NCBI GenBank assembly: GCA_036311565.1
Contig: JAXJPR010000012.1
Location: 1 to 59,374, forward strand
Length of the DNA: 59,374 nt
Direction: 5' to 3'
From: Fimousia sp036311565
GTDB lineage: Bacteria; Bacillota; Clostridia; Lachnospirales; Lachnospiraceae
The position numbers were made by a program, and so were the translations under genes. Shown here in pieces: positions 17,234 through 25,564 of this stretch (positions within the stretch are counted from its first letter, which is position 1; each line of letters begins with the position of its first letter). The notes under the pieces were generated by a model. That model did not search any database. It worked only from the letters and a program-made list of their open reading frames with translations, and had not been told where the DNA came from.

Positions 17234-17860
17234 ATGTTAGAACAAATAAAAGTAATTAAACCTTCAGAAATAGAAAAAACAAGCATGGAAATCATTTCGG
17301 AAGAACTTGGAGATCGAATATTTCAAAAACAAGAAGAAAGTGTAATAAAACGGTGTATCCATACTTCTGCAGATTTTGATTATGCAGATAATCTGATTTT
17401 TTCAGAGAATGCAGTGAAAGATGCCATAGAGGCCATAAGAAATGGTGCATCCATTGTAACAGATACAAAAATGGCGGCATCTGGTATTAATAAAAAGAGA
17501 CTGTCCCAGTTCGGTGGACAGGTTTATTGTTTTATGGATCACGAAGATGTGGCAGATGAGGCAAAAGTGAGGGGATGTACCAGAGCCGTGGTCTGTATGG
17601 AACGAGGCATAAAAATAGAAGGTCCGGTAATATTTGCTATAGGAAATGCGCCTACTGCTCTGATTCATTTATATGAATTAATTTGTGAGAAAAAAGCAGA
17701 GCCGGTACTGGTAATTGGAGTTCCAGTAGGTTTTGTTAATGTGATAGAATCAAAAGAATTATTTATTGGAAGTGACATTCCACATATTATTGCGAAAGGA
17801 AGAAAGGGTGGAAGCAACATTGCTGCGGCAATCTGCAATGCCCTGCTATACCAGGCTTAG
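17234..17860 (+). CDS. cbiC: Cobalt-precorrin-8 methylmutase
   Basis: 208 aa. Moves the C-11 methyl to C-12, giving cobyrinate. IEKTSMEII at the N-terminus, RCIHTSADFDYADN with the catalytic His at about residues 37-50, IVTDTKMAASGI, and the C-terminal GVPVGFVN and GRKGGSNIAAA are diagnostic. ATG 17234 follows TGAGGAAG; the ATG at 17204 directly after cobT has no ribosome site. Confidence 0.95.
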   Translation: MLEQIKVIKPSEIEKTSMEIISEELGDRIFQKQEESVIKRCIHTSADFDYADNLIFSENAVKDAIEAIRNGASIVTDTKMAASGINKKRLSQFGGQVYCFMDHEDVADEAKVRGCTRAVVCMERGIKIEGPVIFAIGNAPTALIHLYELICEKKAEPVLVIGVPVGFVNVIESKELFIGSDIPHIIAKGRKGGSNIAAAICNALLYQA

Positions 17861-18949
17861 ATGAAAAAATTAAGAGAAGGAATTTCTACAGGGTCCTGTA
17901 TGACAGCGGGAGCGCTGGCTTCGGTCATTTGGCAAAAAAACGGTCATTGTCCGGAATGGGTAGAGATACAGACACCAATTGGAAAAAAATTAAAGATTGA
18001 AATCATTCCTTTAGAATATGGAACCTGTTGTGTCATGAAAGATGGTGGAGATGATCCGGATGTGACAGATGGGTGTCAGATCATTACAAAAGTCGAATTA
18101 CTGGATGATAATTTCGGGGAGGTATTTTTTAAAGCAGGCAAAGGGGTTGGCAGGATTACCAGGCCAGGTCTGAAGCTGCCCCCTGGAGAGCCGGCAATTA
18201 ATCCGGTTCCAAGGCAGATGGCCAAAGAACATTTAAAACCTTATTTAGGACAGATGGGAGCCCAAATTACGGTATCTGTACCAGATGGAGAAAAAATTGC
18301 CAAAAAGACATTTAATCCAAGACTTGGTATTCTGGGTGGAATCTCTATTTTAGGAACTACAGGAATTGTGCGCCCAATGAGTGAAGATGCGGTTAAAGAT
18401 TCTCTGGAACTGGAATTATCTATGATCTATGAGCGTGGATACCGTTACGCTGTTTTTGTAACAGGAAATCAGGGAGAGAAGATGTTAAAAACGGAATATG
18501 GGGAATTAGAGCCAGTTATTATGGTTGGGAACCATATTGGATTTCTTCTAGAAAAAGCGGCAGATTTAGGTATGAAAGGAATTATCATTGGAGGCCAGTA
18601 TGGGAAACTGATGAAACTGGCAGGTGGAATTATGAATACACACAGTCATATTGCAGATGGAAAAATGGAAATTTTATGTACACACGCAGCTTTGAGGGGA
18701 GTTGATACAGAATTGATTCGACAGATTTATCAGTGCAAAATGGTAAAAGAAGCAGATGCACTGCTAAAATGTTATCATCTGGAAGTTCTGTGGAAAGATC
18801 TTGTGGAAAAAGCAGAAGAGAAGACCACGCAATGTGGAAGGAATCAAATAAAAACAGGAGTTATTTTTCTGGATAGCAATGGTATGAAAAAAGCAGAAAG
18901 CCATGGTGTAAAAGAGTTGCTCGTAAAGGTGGTGAAAGAGCATGGGTAA
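17861..18949 (+). CDS. cbiD: Cobalt-precorrin-5B C1-methyltransferase
   Basis: 362 aa. LREGISTGSCMTAGA at the N-terminus, KDGGDDPDVTDG at about residue 60 and GILGGISILGTTGIVRPMS in the middle are CbiD hallmarks. Acts after CbiG-type lactone opening in the anaerobic route. The ATG directly follows the cbiC stop (TAGATG) and the gene overlaps cbiET by 8 bases. CbiD exists only in the oxygen-independent pathway, which fixes the pathway type. Confidence 0.95.
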   Translation: MKKLREGISTGSCMTAGALASVIWQKNGHCPEWVEIQTPIGKKLKIEIIPLEYGTCCVMKDGGDDPDVTDGCQIITKVELLDDNFGEVFFKAGKGVGRITRPGLKLPPGEPAINPVPRQMAKEHLKPYLGQMGAQITVSVPDGEKIAKKTFNPRLGILGGISILGTTGIVRPMSEDAVKDSLELELSMIYERGYRYAVFVTGNQGEKMLKTEYGELEPVIMVGNHIGFLLEKAADLGMKGIIIGGQYGKLMKLAGGIMNTHSHIADGKMEILCTHAALRGVDTELIRQIYQCKMVKEADALLKCYHLEVLWKDLVEKAEEKTTQCGRNQIKTGVIFLDSNGMKKAESHGVKELLVKVVKEHG

Positions 18950-20153
18950 TGTGTATTTAATTGGCATGGGGCCTGGAAATGAACAATATTGGACAAAACA
19001 GGCGAAAGAAGCCATAAAGGCCTGTTTTTATCTGACAGGTTCTTCCCGTCTTTTAGATGAAGCAGGAAGGCTTATACCAAAGGGAGCAGAGACTCATGTA
19101 TTAAGAAGCCTGAAAGAATGTCTGAAATGGATTGATGAGAAACAAGGCAGCAACGATGTGGGAGTACTGATTTCTGGTGATGTTCATTATTATAGTCTGG
19201 CAGGAACTATTGAGCGGTCAGACTATCAGTGGAACACCATATATGTGCCGGGAATCAGTTCTTATCAGATGATGGCAGCTAAAATAGGGATTACCTTAGA
19301 AGATGCGGCTCTTTTAAGTGTGCATGGAAGAAATGAATCCAATGGATATGTTGCTTATCAGGTATGTACAAATCAAAAGGCATTTTTTTTATGCAGTGGA
19401 GATTTTGCACCAGAACAAATTGCAAAAGCGTTGTGCAGTTTTGGAATGCAGGACGTTGTTATGTATATTGGCAGTCGCTTATCCTCTGATAAGGAACAGA
19501 TTGTAAAAGTGAAAGCAAGTGAGGCAGAAAATAACGCTTATCCAGGTTTTAGCGTGGTTTATGTGGAAAACAGAACAGCACAAAAGATTTCCGGTGTCAA
19601 TTATCTAAAAGATGAACAGTTTATACGGGGCAAAGTACCGATGACAAAAGAAGAAATTCGTATTCTTATTATGCATCGGCTAAATGTTGAGCCATATGAT
19701 TGCCTTTGGGATTTAGGGGCAGGAACTGGATCAGTCAGTATCGAGATGGCAAGGCATACGCCTTTTGGGAGAGTCTATAGCGTAGAATACAAAGAGAGAG
19801 CGCTTGACCTGATTGAAAAAAATAAACAACATTTTGCATGCACGAACCTTACCATTGTTTCCGGTCGCATCAAAGATAGTATATACAAACTTCCAGAACC
19901 GAATAAAGTATTTTTAGGCGGAAATGAAGGAGAACTTTGTGAGGTAATTGATTATCTTAAGAAATTACCGAAGCAGGTTCATGTCGTTATGACAGCAGTT
20001 ACAATGGAGACATTAGCAGAAGCAGTCAGACAATTATCAGGAGAACGAAATTTTTCCTACATGCAGGTACAGATTGGACAGAGTAAGATGGTCGGTTCTT
20101 ACCATACGACAGACATGAATCATCCAATCTGGATTCTGGAGGTGGATTTATAA
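18942..20153 (+). CDS. cbiET: Cobalt-precorrin-7 C5-methyltransferase / C15-methyltransferase-decarboxylase (CbiE-CbiT fusion)
   Basis: 403 aa. About residues 1-210 are CbiE (YLIGMGPGNEQYWT start, LISGDVHYYSLAG, VPGISSYQ). About 225-403 are CbiT, a class I methyltransferase with WDLGAGTGSVSIEMA and VFLGGNEGEL. The fusion equals CobL of the aerobic pathway. It methylates C-5 and C-15 and decarboxylates the C-12 acetate. A 1-base stop/start overlap (TAATG) links it to the aldehyde-dehydrogenase-like gene. Confidence 0.95.
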   Translation: MGNVYLIGMGPGNEQYWTKQAKEAIKACFYLTGSSRLLDEAGRLIPKGAETHVLRSLKECLKWIDEKQGSNDVGVLISGDVHYYSLAGTIERSDYQWNTIYVPGISSYQMMAAKIGITLEDAALLSVHGRNESNGYVAYQVCTNQKAFFLCSGDFAPEQIAKALCSFGMQDVVMYIGSRLSSDKEQIVKVKASEAENNAYPGFSVVYVENRTAQKISGVNYLKDEQFIRGKVPMTKEEIRILIMHRLNVEPYDCLWDLGAGTGSVSIEMARHTPFGRVYSVEYKERALDLIEKNKQHFACTNLTIVSGRIKDSIYKLPEPNKVFLGGNEGELCEVIDYLKKLPKQVHVVMTAVTMETLAEAVRQLSGERNFSYMQVQIGQSKMVGSYHTTDMNHPIWILEVDL

Positions 20154-21466
20154 TGTTAGATTACAGAGAACGGATTAATTTGCTGATGAAACTACGGGAT
20201 GTGGTCAAAGGTTATGAACAGGAAATTTATCGTGCGCTGGCCATGGATTTGGGAAAATCAGAGTTTGAAGCGTATGAATCAGAAATTGGGCTGATTTTAA
20301 CAGAGTTAAATTATACTATTAAGTATTTAGCCAGTTGGATGAAATTTAAAACAGTACCAACACCATTTTCTCATATGCCGGCTACCAGTATGGTCTATCG
20401 GGAGCCTTATGGAAAGGTATTAATTATTTCTCCATGGAATTACCCATTTCAACTTACTTTAATTCCATTGATCGGAGCATGGGCAGCAGGAAATGAGGTG
20501 ACGATAAAACCATCAGAACTTTCAGCGTACAGTGAGAAAGTTATTTATAAAATGCTGACAGAAAATTTTCATACTTCCAGAGTCAGAGTCATGACCGGAG
20601 GATCGGAAGTAACTATGGATCTGCTAGATAAAAAGTTTGATTTTATCTTTTTTACGGGCAGTACCAGAGTAGGGCATATTGTGATGAAAAAAGCATCTGA
20701 GCAGATGACTCCTGTATGTCTGCAGCTTGGTGGAAAGAGCCCATGCATTGTGGATAAAACATGTAATCTTCGTCTGGCTGCAAAAAGAATTGTTCGGGGA
20801 AAATTTATCAATTGCGGGCAAAGCAGTACGGCACCAGAATTTGTCTTAATTGATGAGACGGTAAAAGAAAAATTTGTCAGTTATGTAGACAAGTATATTC
20901 ATGAGTTTTATGGAGAGAGTCCATTAAAAAGTAAGGATTATGGAAAAATCATCAATCATGTTCATTTTTATCGTTTGATGGATTTAATTGAACAGCAGGA
21001 AATTATCATCGGTGGACAGTTTGATATTCAGACTCTTCAGATTGCGCCTACGGTAGTATATGAACATTCCTTATGTTCGGAAATGATGAAAACAGAAATA
21101 TTTGGACCCATTTTGCCGATTATTACATATAAGACCTGGGAAGAGGCTATGGATAAGATTGAAAGATTTCATCATTCTCCAGCATTATATCTTTTTACCA
21201 GGGATAAAAATCATGAGGAATATGTAAAAAATTATTGTATTGCTGGAAGTATGTGCATCAATGATACTATGTTCCAGGCGACGACACCATATCTTCCGTT
21301 AGGGGGAGTTGGAAACAGTGGAATGGGAAAATATCATGGGAAAGCGGGTTTTGATACCTTTTCTAATATAAAAAGTGTCATGAAACGATCCAATCATGGA
21401 GATCATCATGTGGTCTATCCACCGCATGCAAAAAAGATGCATTTGTTAAAACGTATTTTGAAATAG
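20153..21466 (+). CDS. Aldehyde dehydrogenase-like protein lacking the catalytic Cys and Glu
   Basis: 437 aa, ALDH3-like. Cofactor and fold motifs are intact: SPWNYP (Asn96), TIKPSE (Lys119), FTGSTRVG at about 167-174, and EIFGPILP in the C-terminal half. The general base normally in LELGGKSP is Gln191 (CAG 20723-20725). The nucleophile normally in GQTC is Ser225 (AGT 20825-20827) within GQSSTAPE; Cys221 lies four residues earlier. Each substitution is one base from the active codon and the frame is fully open. The gene is translationally linked to cbiET, so it belongs to the cobalamin operon. Dehydrogenase activity is unlikely; a binding or structural role, or an altered reaction, is possible. 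Confidence 0.88.
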   Translation: MLDYRERINLLMKLRDVVKGYEQEIYRALAMDLGKSEFEAYESEIGLILTELNYTIKYLASWMKFKTVPTPFSHMPATSMVYREPYGKVLIISPWNYPFQLTLIPLIGAWAAGNEVTIKPSELSAYSEKVIYKMLTENFHTSRVRVMTGGSEVTMDLLDKKFDFIFFTGSTRVGHIVMKKASEQMTPVCLQLGGKSPCIVDKTCNLRLAAKRIVRGKFINCGQSSTAPEFVLIDETVKEKFVSYVDKYIHEFYGESPLKSKDYGKIINHVHFYRLMDLIEQQEIIIGGQFDIQTLQIAPTVVYEHSLCSEMMKTEIFGPILPIITYKTWEEAMDKIERFHHSPALYLFTRDKNHEEYVKNYCIAGSMCINDTMFQATTPYLPLGGVGNSGMGKYHGKAGFDTFSNIKSVMKRSNHGDHHVVYPPHAKKMHLLKRILK

Positions 21467-21492
21467 AACAAGATCCGCAAGAAGGAGTGTAC

Positions 21493-22278
21493 ATGAAACA
21501 TTCAAAAAAAGCAGTATTGATTATCAGTTTTGGAACTACCTTTGAACGTGGAATGCAGGCCATTGAAAATATCGAATGTAAGTTTCGGGGAGCATTTTCA
21601 GAGTATGATGTTTTTCGTGTGTTTACATCTGGAATGATTATAAAAAAATTAAAGCGTACCAAAGGGATAGAGATTATGGATATGGACAAAGCGTTGGATG
21701 ATCTATATCATCAGGGATATACAGAAGTATTATGTCAGCCCACCCATATCATCAACGGGATGGAATTTGAAAAGATAAAAAATGCTGCAATACCATATCA
21801 GAAATTATTTCAAAAATTAATCATTGGAAAACCGTTACTAACATCAGAAGAAAATTTTAGAGATACCGCCAAAATTTTATTGAATCAGATGCCGGAATAT
21901 AAAAAAGAGGAAGCAGTGGTCTTTATGGGACATGGAAGTACTCATTTTGCTAACGGGGCATACAGTCAGATGGAGAATATGTTCCGGTTCCTTGGCAGAG
22001 AGCAGGTTTATGTGGGAACTGTTGAAGGATTCCCAGGCCTTTCTTATATTGAAAAACGTCTCAAAGAAAAACAGATTCGAAAAGTATATCTGATGTTGAT
22101 GATGGTCGTGGAAGGAGAACATGCGCAAAATGATCTGGCAGGAAAAGAAAATTCGTGGAAAAGCAGGTTGGCAGAGCAGGGATATGAAGTAAGTACATCC
22201 ATTACTGGAATGGGAATGATGGATGAAATAGGGCAGCTTTATGTGGAGCAAATGAAGAAACAAAGAGGTGTTGAATAA
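21493..22278 (+). CDS. cbiK: Sirohydrochlorin cobaltochelatase, anaerobic type
   Basis: 261 aa class II chelatase inserting Co2+ into sirohydrochlorin, the entry step of the cobalt-early route. LIISFGTTFERG at the N-terminus, FMGHGSTHFAN with the first catalytic His, VGTVEGFPG, and VEGEHAQNDLAG with the second His. ATG 21493 follows AAGGAG; a GTG at 21487 overlaps that ribosome site and is rejected. Its partner SirC, which makes sirohydrochlorin, is encoded at 30278. It overlaps the next gene by 1 base. Confidence 0.95.
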   Translation: MKHSKKAVLIISFGTTFERGMQAIENIECKFRGAFSEYDVFRVFTSGMIIKKLKRTKGIEIMDMDKALDDLYHQGYTEVLCQPTHIINGMEFEKIKNAAIPYQKLFQKLIIGKPLLTSEENFRDTAKILLNQMPEYKKEEAVVFMGHGSTHFANGAYSQMENMFRFLGREQVYVGTVEGFPGLSYIEKRLKEKQIRKVYLMLMMVVEGEHAQNDLAGKENSWKSRLAEQGYEVSTSITGMGMMDEIGQLYVEQMKKQRGVE

Positions 22279-22793
22279 TGAAGATTTTAGTTGTTGTAGA
22301 TATGCAGAATGATTTTATTGATGGAGTATTAGGAACAAAAGAAGCACAAGCAATTGTGCCAAAGGTCATTGAAAAAATTAATAATTTTGATGGAATGGTA
22401 TTTGCTACCAGAGATACTCATGAAGAAAATTATCTGGAAACTCAGGAAGGAAAGCATTTGCCAGTGAAACATTGTATTCGTGGAACAAAGGGCTGGGAAA
22501 TCAGAGAAGAAATCCAATCACTTATTTTAAGAAAACCAATTGATAAACCAACCTTTGGAAGTAAAGAACTGGGAGAAGTACTTGCAGATCATGCCCAAGG
22601 AAAACCGATTGAGAGCATTACATTTGTAGGACTTTGTACGGATATTTGTGTTATTTCCAATGCGATGCTTGTAAAAGCTTATCTTCCGGAAGTTCCAGTT
22701 ATTGTAGAAGAAAACTGTTGTGCAGGTGTGACTCCGGAAAGTCATAAACAGGCATTAGAAGCAATGAAAATGTGTCAGATTACAGTAATTTAA
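22278..22793 (+). CDS. Nicotinamidase-like cysteine hydrolase (isochorismatase fold)
   Basis: 171 aa. VVVDMQNDF gives the catalytic Asp, KPTFG the catalytic Lys and GLCTDICV the nucleophilic Cys. The zinc-site region ATRDTHEENY and KHCIRGTKGWE resembles PncA. Coupled to cbiK by TAATG and followed by cbiL 11 bases later. A plausible role is nicotinamide to nicotinate, feeding nicotinate mononucleotide to CobT, but the substrate is not proven; other amides are possible. Confidence 0.8.
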   Translation: MKILVVVDMQNDFIDGVLGTKEAQAIVPKVIEKINNFDGMVFATRDTHEENYLETQEGKHLPVKHCIRGTKGWEIREEIQSLILRKPIDKPTFGSKELGEVLADHAQGKPIESITFVGLCTDICVISNAMLVKAYLPEVPVIVEENCCAGVTPESHKQALEAMKMCQITVI

Positions 22794-22804
22794 TGGAGGA
22801 TTAC

Positions 22805-23494
22805 ATGAAAGGAAAATTAATTGGAATTGGTGTGGGACCAGGAGATCCACAGCTAATGACATTAAAAGCAGTAAGTGCCATAGAACAATCTGATGTGATA
22901 GCAATTCCAGTAAAATCAATTTGGGAAAAAAGTGTGGCATTTGAAATTATAAAAGAAGTCTGCCAGATAGAAGAGAAAAAGATTCTTCCAGTCGTATTCT
23001 CTATGAATAAAGATAAAAAAATTCGCCTCCAATCAAGAAAAGATGCAGTGGAGATTGTTAAAAAAGAATTAGAAAAAGGTCTGCAGGTGGCAATGATCGC
23101 TCTGGGTGATATTGGGATTTACAGTACCTTTATGTATGTAAAAAAAGAACTGGAAGAAATGCATCAGGTGGAAATGATTCCAGGAATTCCTTCTTTTTGT
23201 GCAGGTGCCAGTAAAGCTCTGGTTTCTATCGTAGAAGGCAGAGAAAGCTTTGTAGTCATGCCTTCTTATCAATCTCAAATACAGTTAGAACAGGCAATGG
23301 AACAGTATGATACGGTTATTTTGATGAAAGCAGGTAAAAAAATAAAAGAAATCCATCAGATTCTTGCGAGAAGAGGATGTCTAGATTGTGTAACGGTGAT
23401 GGCTGACTGCGGAATGCCTACGGAATCTATCGGCAGCTTAAATCCAGAAAAAGAATATGGATATTTTACGACATTAATGATTAAAGGAGTATAA
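22805..23494 (+). CDS. cbiL: Cobalt-precorrin-2 C20-methyltransferase
   Basis: 229 aa tetrapyrrole methylase. GKLIGIGVGPGDPQLMTLKA then DVIAIPVKS at the N-terminus, and ALGDIGIYSTFMYV followed by MIPGIPSFCAGAS, are typical of CbiL/CobI. ATG 22805 is preceded by TGGAGGA; the longer frame from 22772 would run into the preceding gene. The C-terminal end contains AAAGGAG, which may serve the next gene. Confidence 0.94.
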   Translation: MKGKLIGIGVGPGDPQLMTLKAVSAIEQSDVIAIPVKSIWEKSVAFEIIKEVCQIEEKKILPVVFSMNKDKKIRLQSRKDAVEIVKKELEKGLQVAMIALGDIGIYSTFMYVKKELEEMHQVEMIPGIPSFCAGASKALVSIVEGRESFVVMPSYQSQIQLEQAMEQYDTVILMKAGKKIKEIHQILARRGCLDCVTVMADCGMPTESIGSLNPEKEYGYFTTLMIKGV

Positions 23495-23495
23495 G

Positions 23496-23519
23496 ACCAG
23501 GCATTTTACAATGTCTGGT
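23496..23519 (+). promoter_or_regulatory. Hairpin between cbiL and the cbiJ-cbiA start
   Basis: ACCAGGCATT (23496-23505), loop TTAC, AATGTCTGGT (23510-23519): ten pairs with one G-U. There is no T-run, so it is not a clear terminator. It separates AAAGGAG (about 23483-23489) from the ATG at 23530, which has no ribosome site of its own. Confidence 0.55.
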
Positions 23520-23529
23520 TTCAAACAGT

Positions 23530-25563
23530 ATGAGTAGTTATACAGCAGTAATTGCAGGAACAACAGAATCAAAATTTGTTATAGAGCGTCTGCTAAAGCA
23601 GGGAAAGAAACCAGTTGCCTTTGTTGCGACTCAGTTGGGAACAGAGATGTTATCTCAATATGATATTCCTATTGAAGAAGGAAGAAAGGATGAACAAGAA
23701 TTTTTGGCATATTTTCAAAAGAAAAGACCGGAAATGGTATATGATGCCTCGCATCCTTTTGCAGATGTGGTCACAAATAATGTTAAAAGCGTTTGCAGGA
23801 ACTTAAGAATTCCATATGAAAGAATCTACAGAGAAAAAGAGATCTATGATTATGATAAGATAAGATATGTATTAGATACAAAGGAAGCAATCTCTTACTT
23901 AAAGCAAATGAAAGGGCCCATTCTTCTGACAACCGGAGTAAAAACGGCAGGGCAGTACCGGGAAGCGCTGGCTGGAAAAGGATTATATATTCGTGTGCTG
24001 AAAAAGGGAAATTCTGTTCAAACATGCATAGATTCCGGTTATGATCCTGCCCATGTAATTGGAGCCGATCCGCCATTTTCGGTAGATGATAATGAAAAGC
24101 TTTTACAAAAAACGGGAGCAGCCATACTGGTTACAAAGGACAGCGGAATTGCCGGAGGGGTACTTGAGAAAGTAGAAGCGGCAAAAAGGCGGGGAATCAT
24201 GGTCGTAATGATTCGAAGACCAGAGGAGAGGCAGGTTCCAAGACTATTAGTGGCAGCTGCAGGAAGTGGTTCTGGGAAGACGACCGTAACGCTGGGATTG
24301 ATGAAATGTCTGATTAAACGTGGATTTGGTGTGCAGGGATATAAGTGTGGTCCTGATTATATTGATCCAATGTATCATACGCGGCTGACAAATCGTCCAT
24401 CGATTAATATTGATCCATTTTTTCATAAAGGAAAGATGCAGCATTTAGTAAAGAAATATGAGTATGGAGCGGATTTTGCGATTTTAGAAGGTGTGATGGG
24501 CTTTTATGACGGGATTGGAAGTACCGTTTTGGGAAGCACTTATGAAGTAGCACAGGAGACACAGACCCCTGTCATTCTGGTGGTATCGGTAAAAGGAATT
24601 GCAAACACTGTGATACCAATGATTCAGGGGATTTTAAATTATCGTCCCAATACGATCCTGGGTGTGATCTTAAATCAATGCAGTGCTGGATTTTATCATC
24701 AAATTGTATCGAAAATAGAAGAAGAATGTAAAATTTCCGTTGTGGGATATTTACCGGAAAATCAGAATATTCGGCTTCACAGCAGGCATTTAGGGCTTGC
24801 CATGGCAGATGAGATTAAGCAGTGGGATGCTTATTTGGATACATTAACATCTCAGATGGAAAAGAGCATTGATTTTTCTAAATTGATGGAGATTGCTGGT
24901 ACAGCAAAACCATGCAAAGAACAGGAAATTCATGCTCGGGACTGTTATCCAGTAAAGATCGCAGTTGCAAAGGATGAAGCCTTTTGTTTTTATTATGAAG
25001 ATAATTTACAGATATTAAAAGAGTTAGGGGCAGAACTTACCTTCTTTTCTCCAATTCATGATGAGCAGCTTCCGGAAGGAAGTTGTGGCATTTACATTGG
25101 CGGCGGTTATCCGGAATTGTATGCCCGTCAATTAGAAGACAATAAAAAGATCCGTAAAAGCATCAAAGATTGGTGTAAACAGGGGAAACCAATGATAGCA
25201 GAATGTGGCGGTTATATGTATCTTGGAACCAGCATAAAAGATCAGGAAGGAAATGAATATGAAATGTGTCAGGCATTCTCTCATAAGACAGAAATGGGAA
25301 AACGCTTAAATCCTCATTTTGGATATGTAACAGTATCATCGAAGGATTCAGGAAGTTTATTAAAACGGCCAGTGTTGGCTCACGAGTTCCATTATTCTGT
25401 TGAAATTGGGGATGACTTTAATTGTATTGTGGAAAAAAATGAGAAACGCAGATGGAAAAGTGGATATGTAAGTGAAAATCAATATTGTGCCTATCCACAT
25501 CTGCCATTTCGTGGAAATGAATCATTTCTTATTCGGTTTTTAGAACAGACTAGGAGGAAATAG
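23530..25563 (+). CDS. CbiJ-CbiA fusion: cobalt-precorrin-6A reductase / cobyrinate a,c-diamide synthase
   Basis: 677 aa. About residues 1-235 are the reductase: IAGTTESKFVIE start, YDASHPFADVVT, LLTTGVKTAG. About 237-677 are the ATP- and glutamine-dependent a,c-diamide synthase: P-loop AAAGSGSGKTT at about 242-252, GYKCGPDYIDP, LEGVMGFYDG, amidotransferase Cys in AECGGYMYLG, and His in AHEFHYS. The two steps are not adjacent in the pathway, so the fusion probably fixes stoichiometry rather than channelling. The start codon lacks a nearby ribosome site, but the residues after it are the normal CobK/CbiJ N-terminus. The stop sits 1 base before the cbiB start. Confidence 0.94.
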   Translation: MSSYTAVIAGTTESKFVIERLLKQGKKPVAFVATQLGTEMLSQYDIPIEEGRKDEQEFLAYFQKKRPEMVYDASHPFADVVTNNVKSVCRNLRIPYERIYREKEIYDYDKIRYVLDTKEAISYLKQMKGPILLTTGVKTAGQYREALAGKGLYIRVLKKGNSVQTCIDSGYDPAHVIGADPPFSVDDNEKLLQKTGAAILVTKDSGIAGGVLEKVEAAKRRGIMVVMIRRPEERQVPRLLVAAAGSGSGKTTVTLGLMKCLIKRGFGVQGYKCGPDYIDPMYHTRLTNRPSINIDPFFHKGKMQHLVKKYEYGADFAILEGVMGFYDGIGSTVLGSTYEVAQETQTPVILVVSVKGIANTVIPMIQGILNYRPNTILGVILNQCSAGFYHQIVSKIEEECKISVVGYLPENQNIRLHSRHLGLAMADEIKQWDAYLDTLTSQMEKSIDFSKLMEIAGTAKPCKEQEIHARDCYPVKIAVAKDEAFCFYYEDNLQILKELGAELTFFSPIHDEQLPEGSCGIYIGGGYPELYARQLEDNKKIRKSIKDWCKQGKPMIAECGGYMYLGTSIKDQEGNEYEMCQAFSHKTEMGKRLNPHFGYVTVSSKDSGSLLKRPVLAHEFHYSVEIGDDFNCIVEKNEKRRWKSGYVSENQYCAYPHLPFRGNESFLIRFLEQTRRK

Positions 25564-25564
25564 A

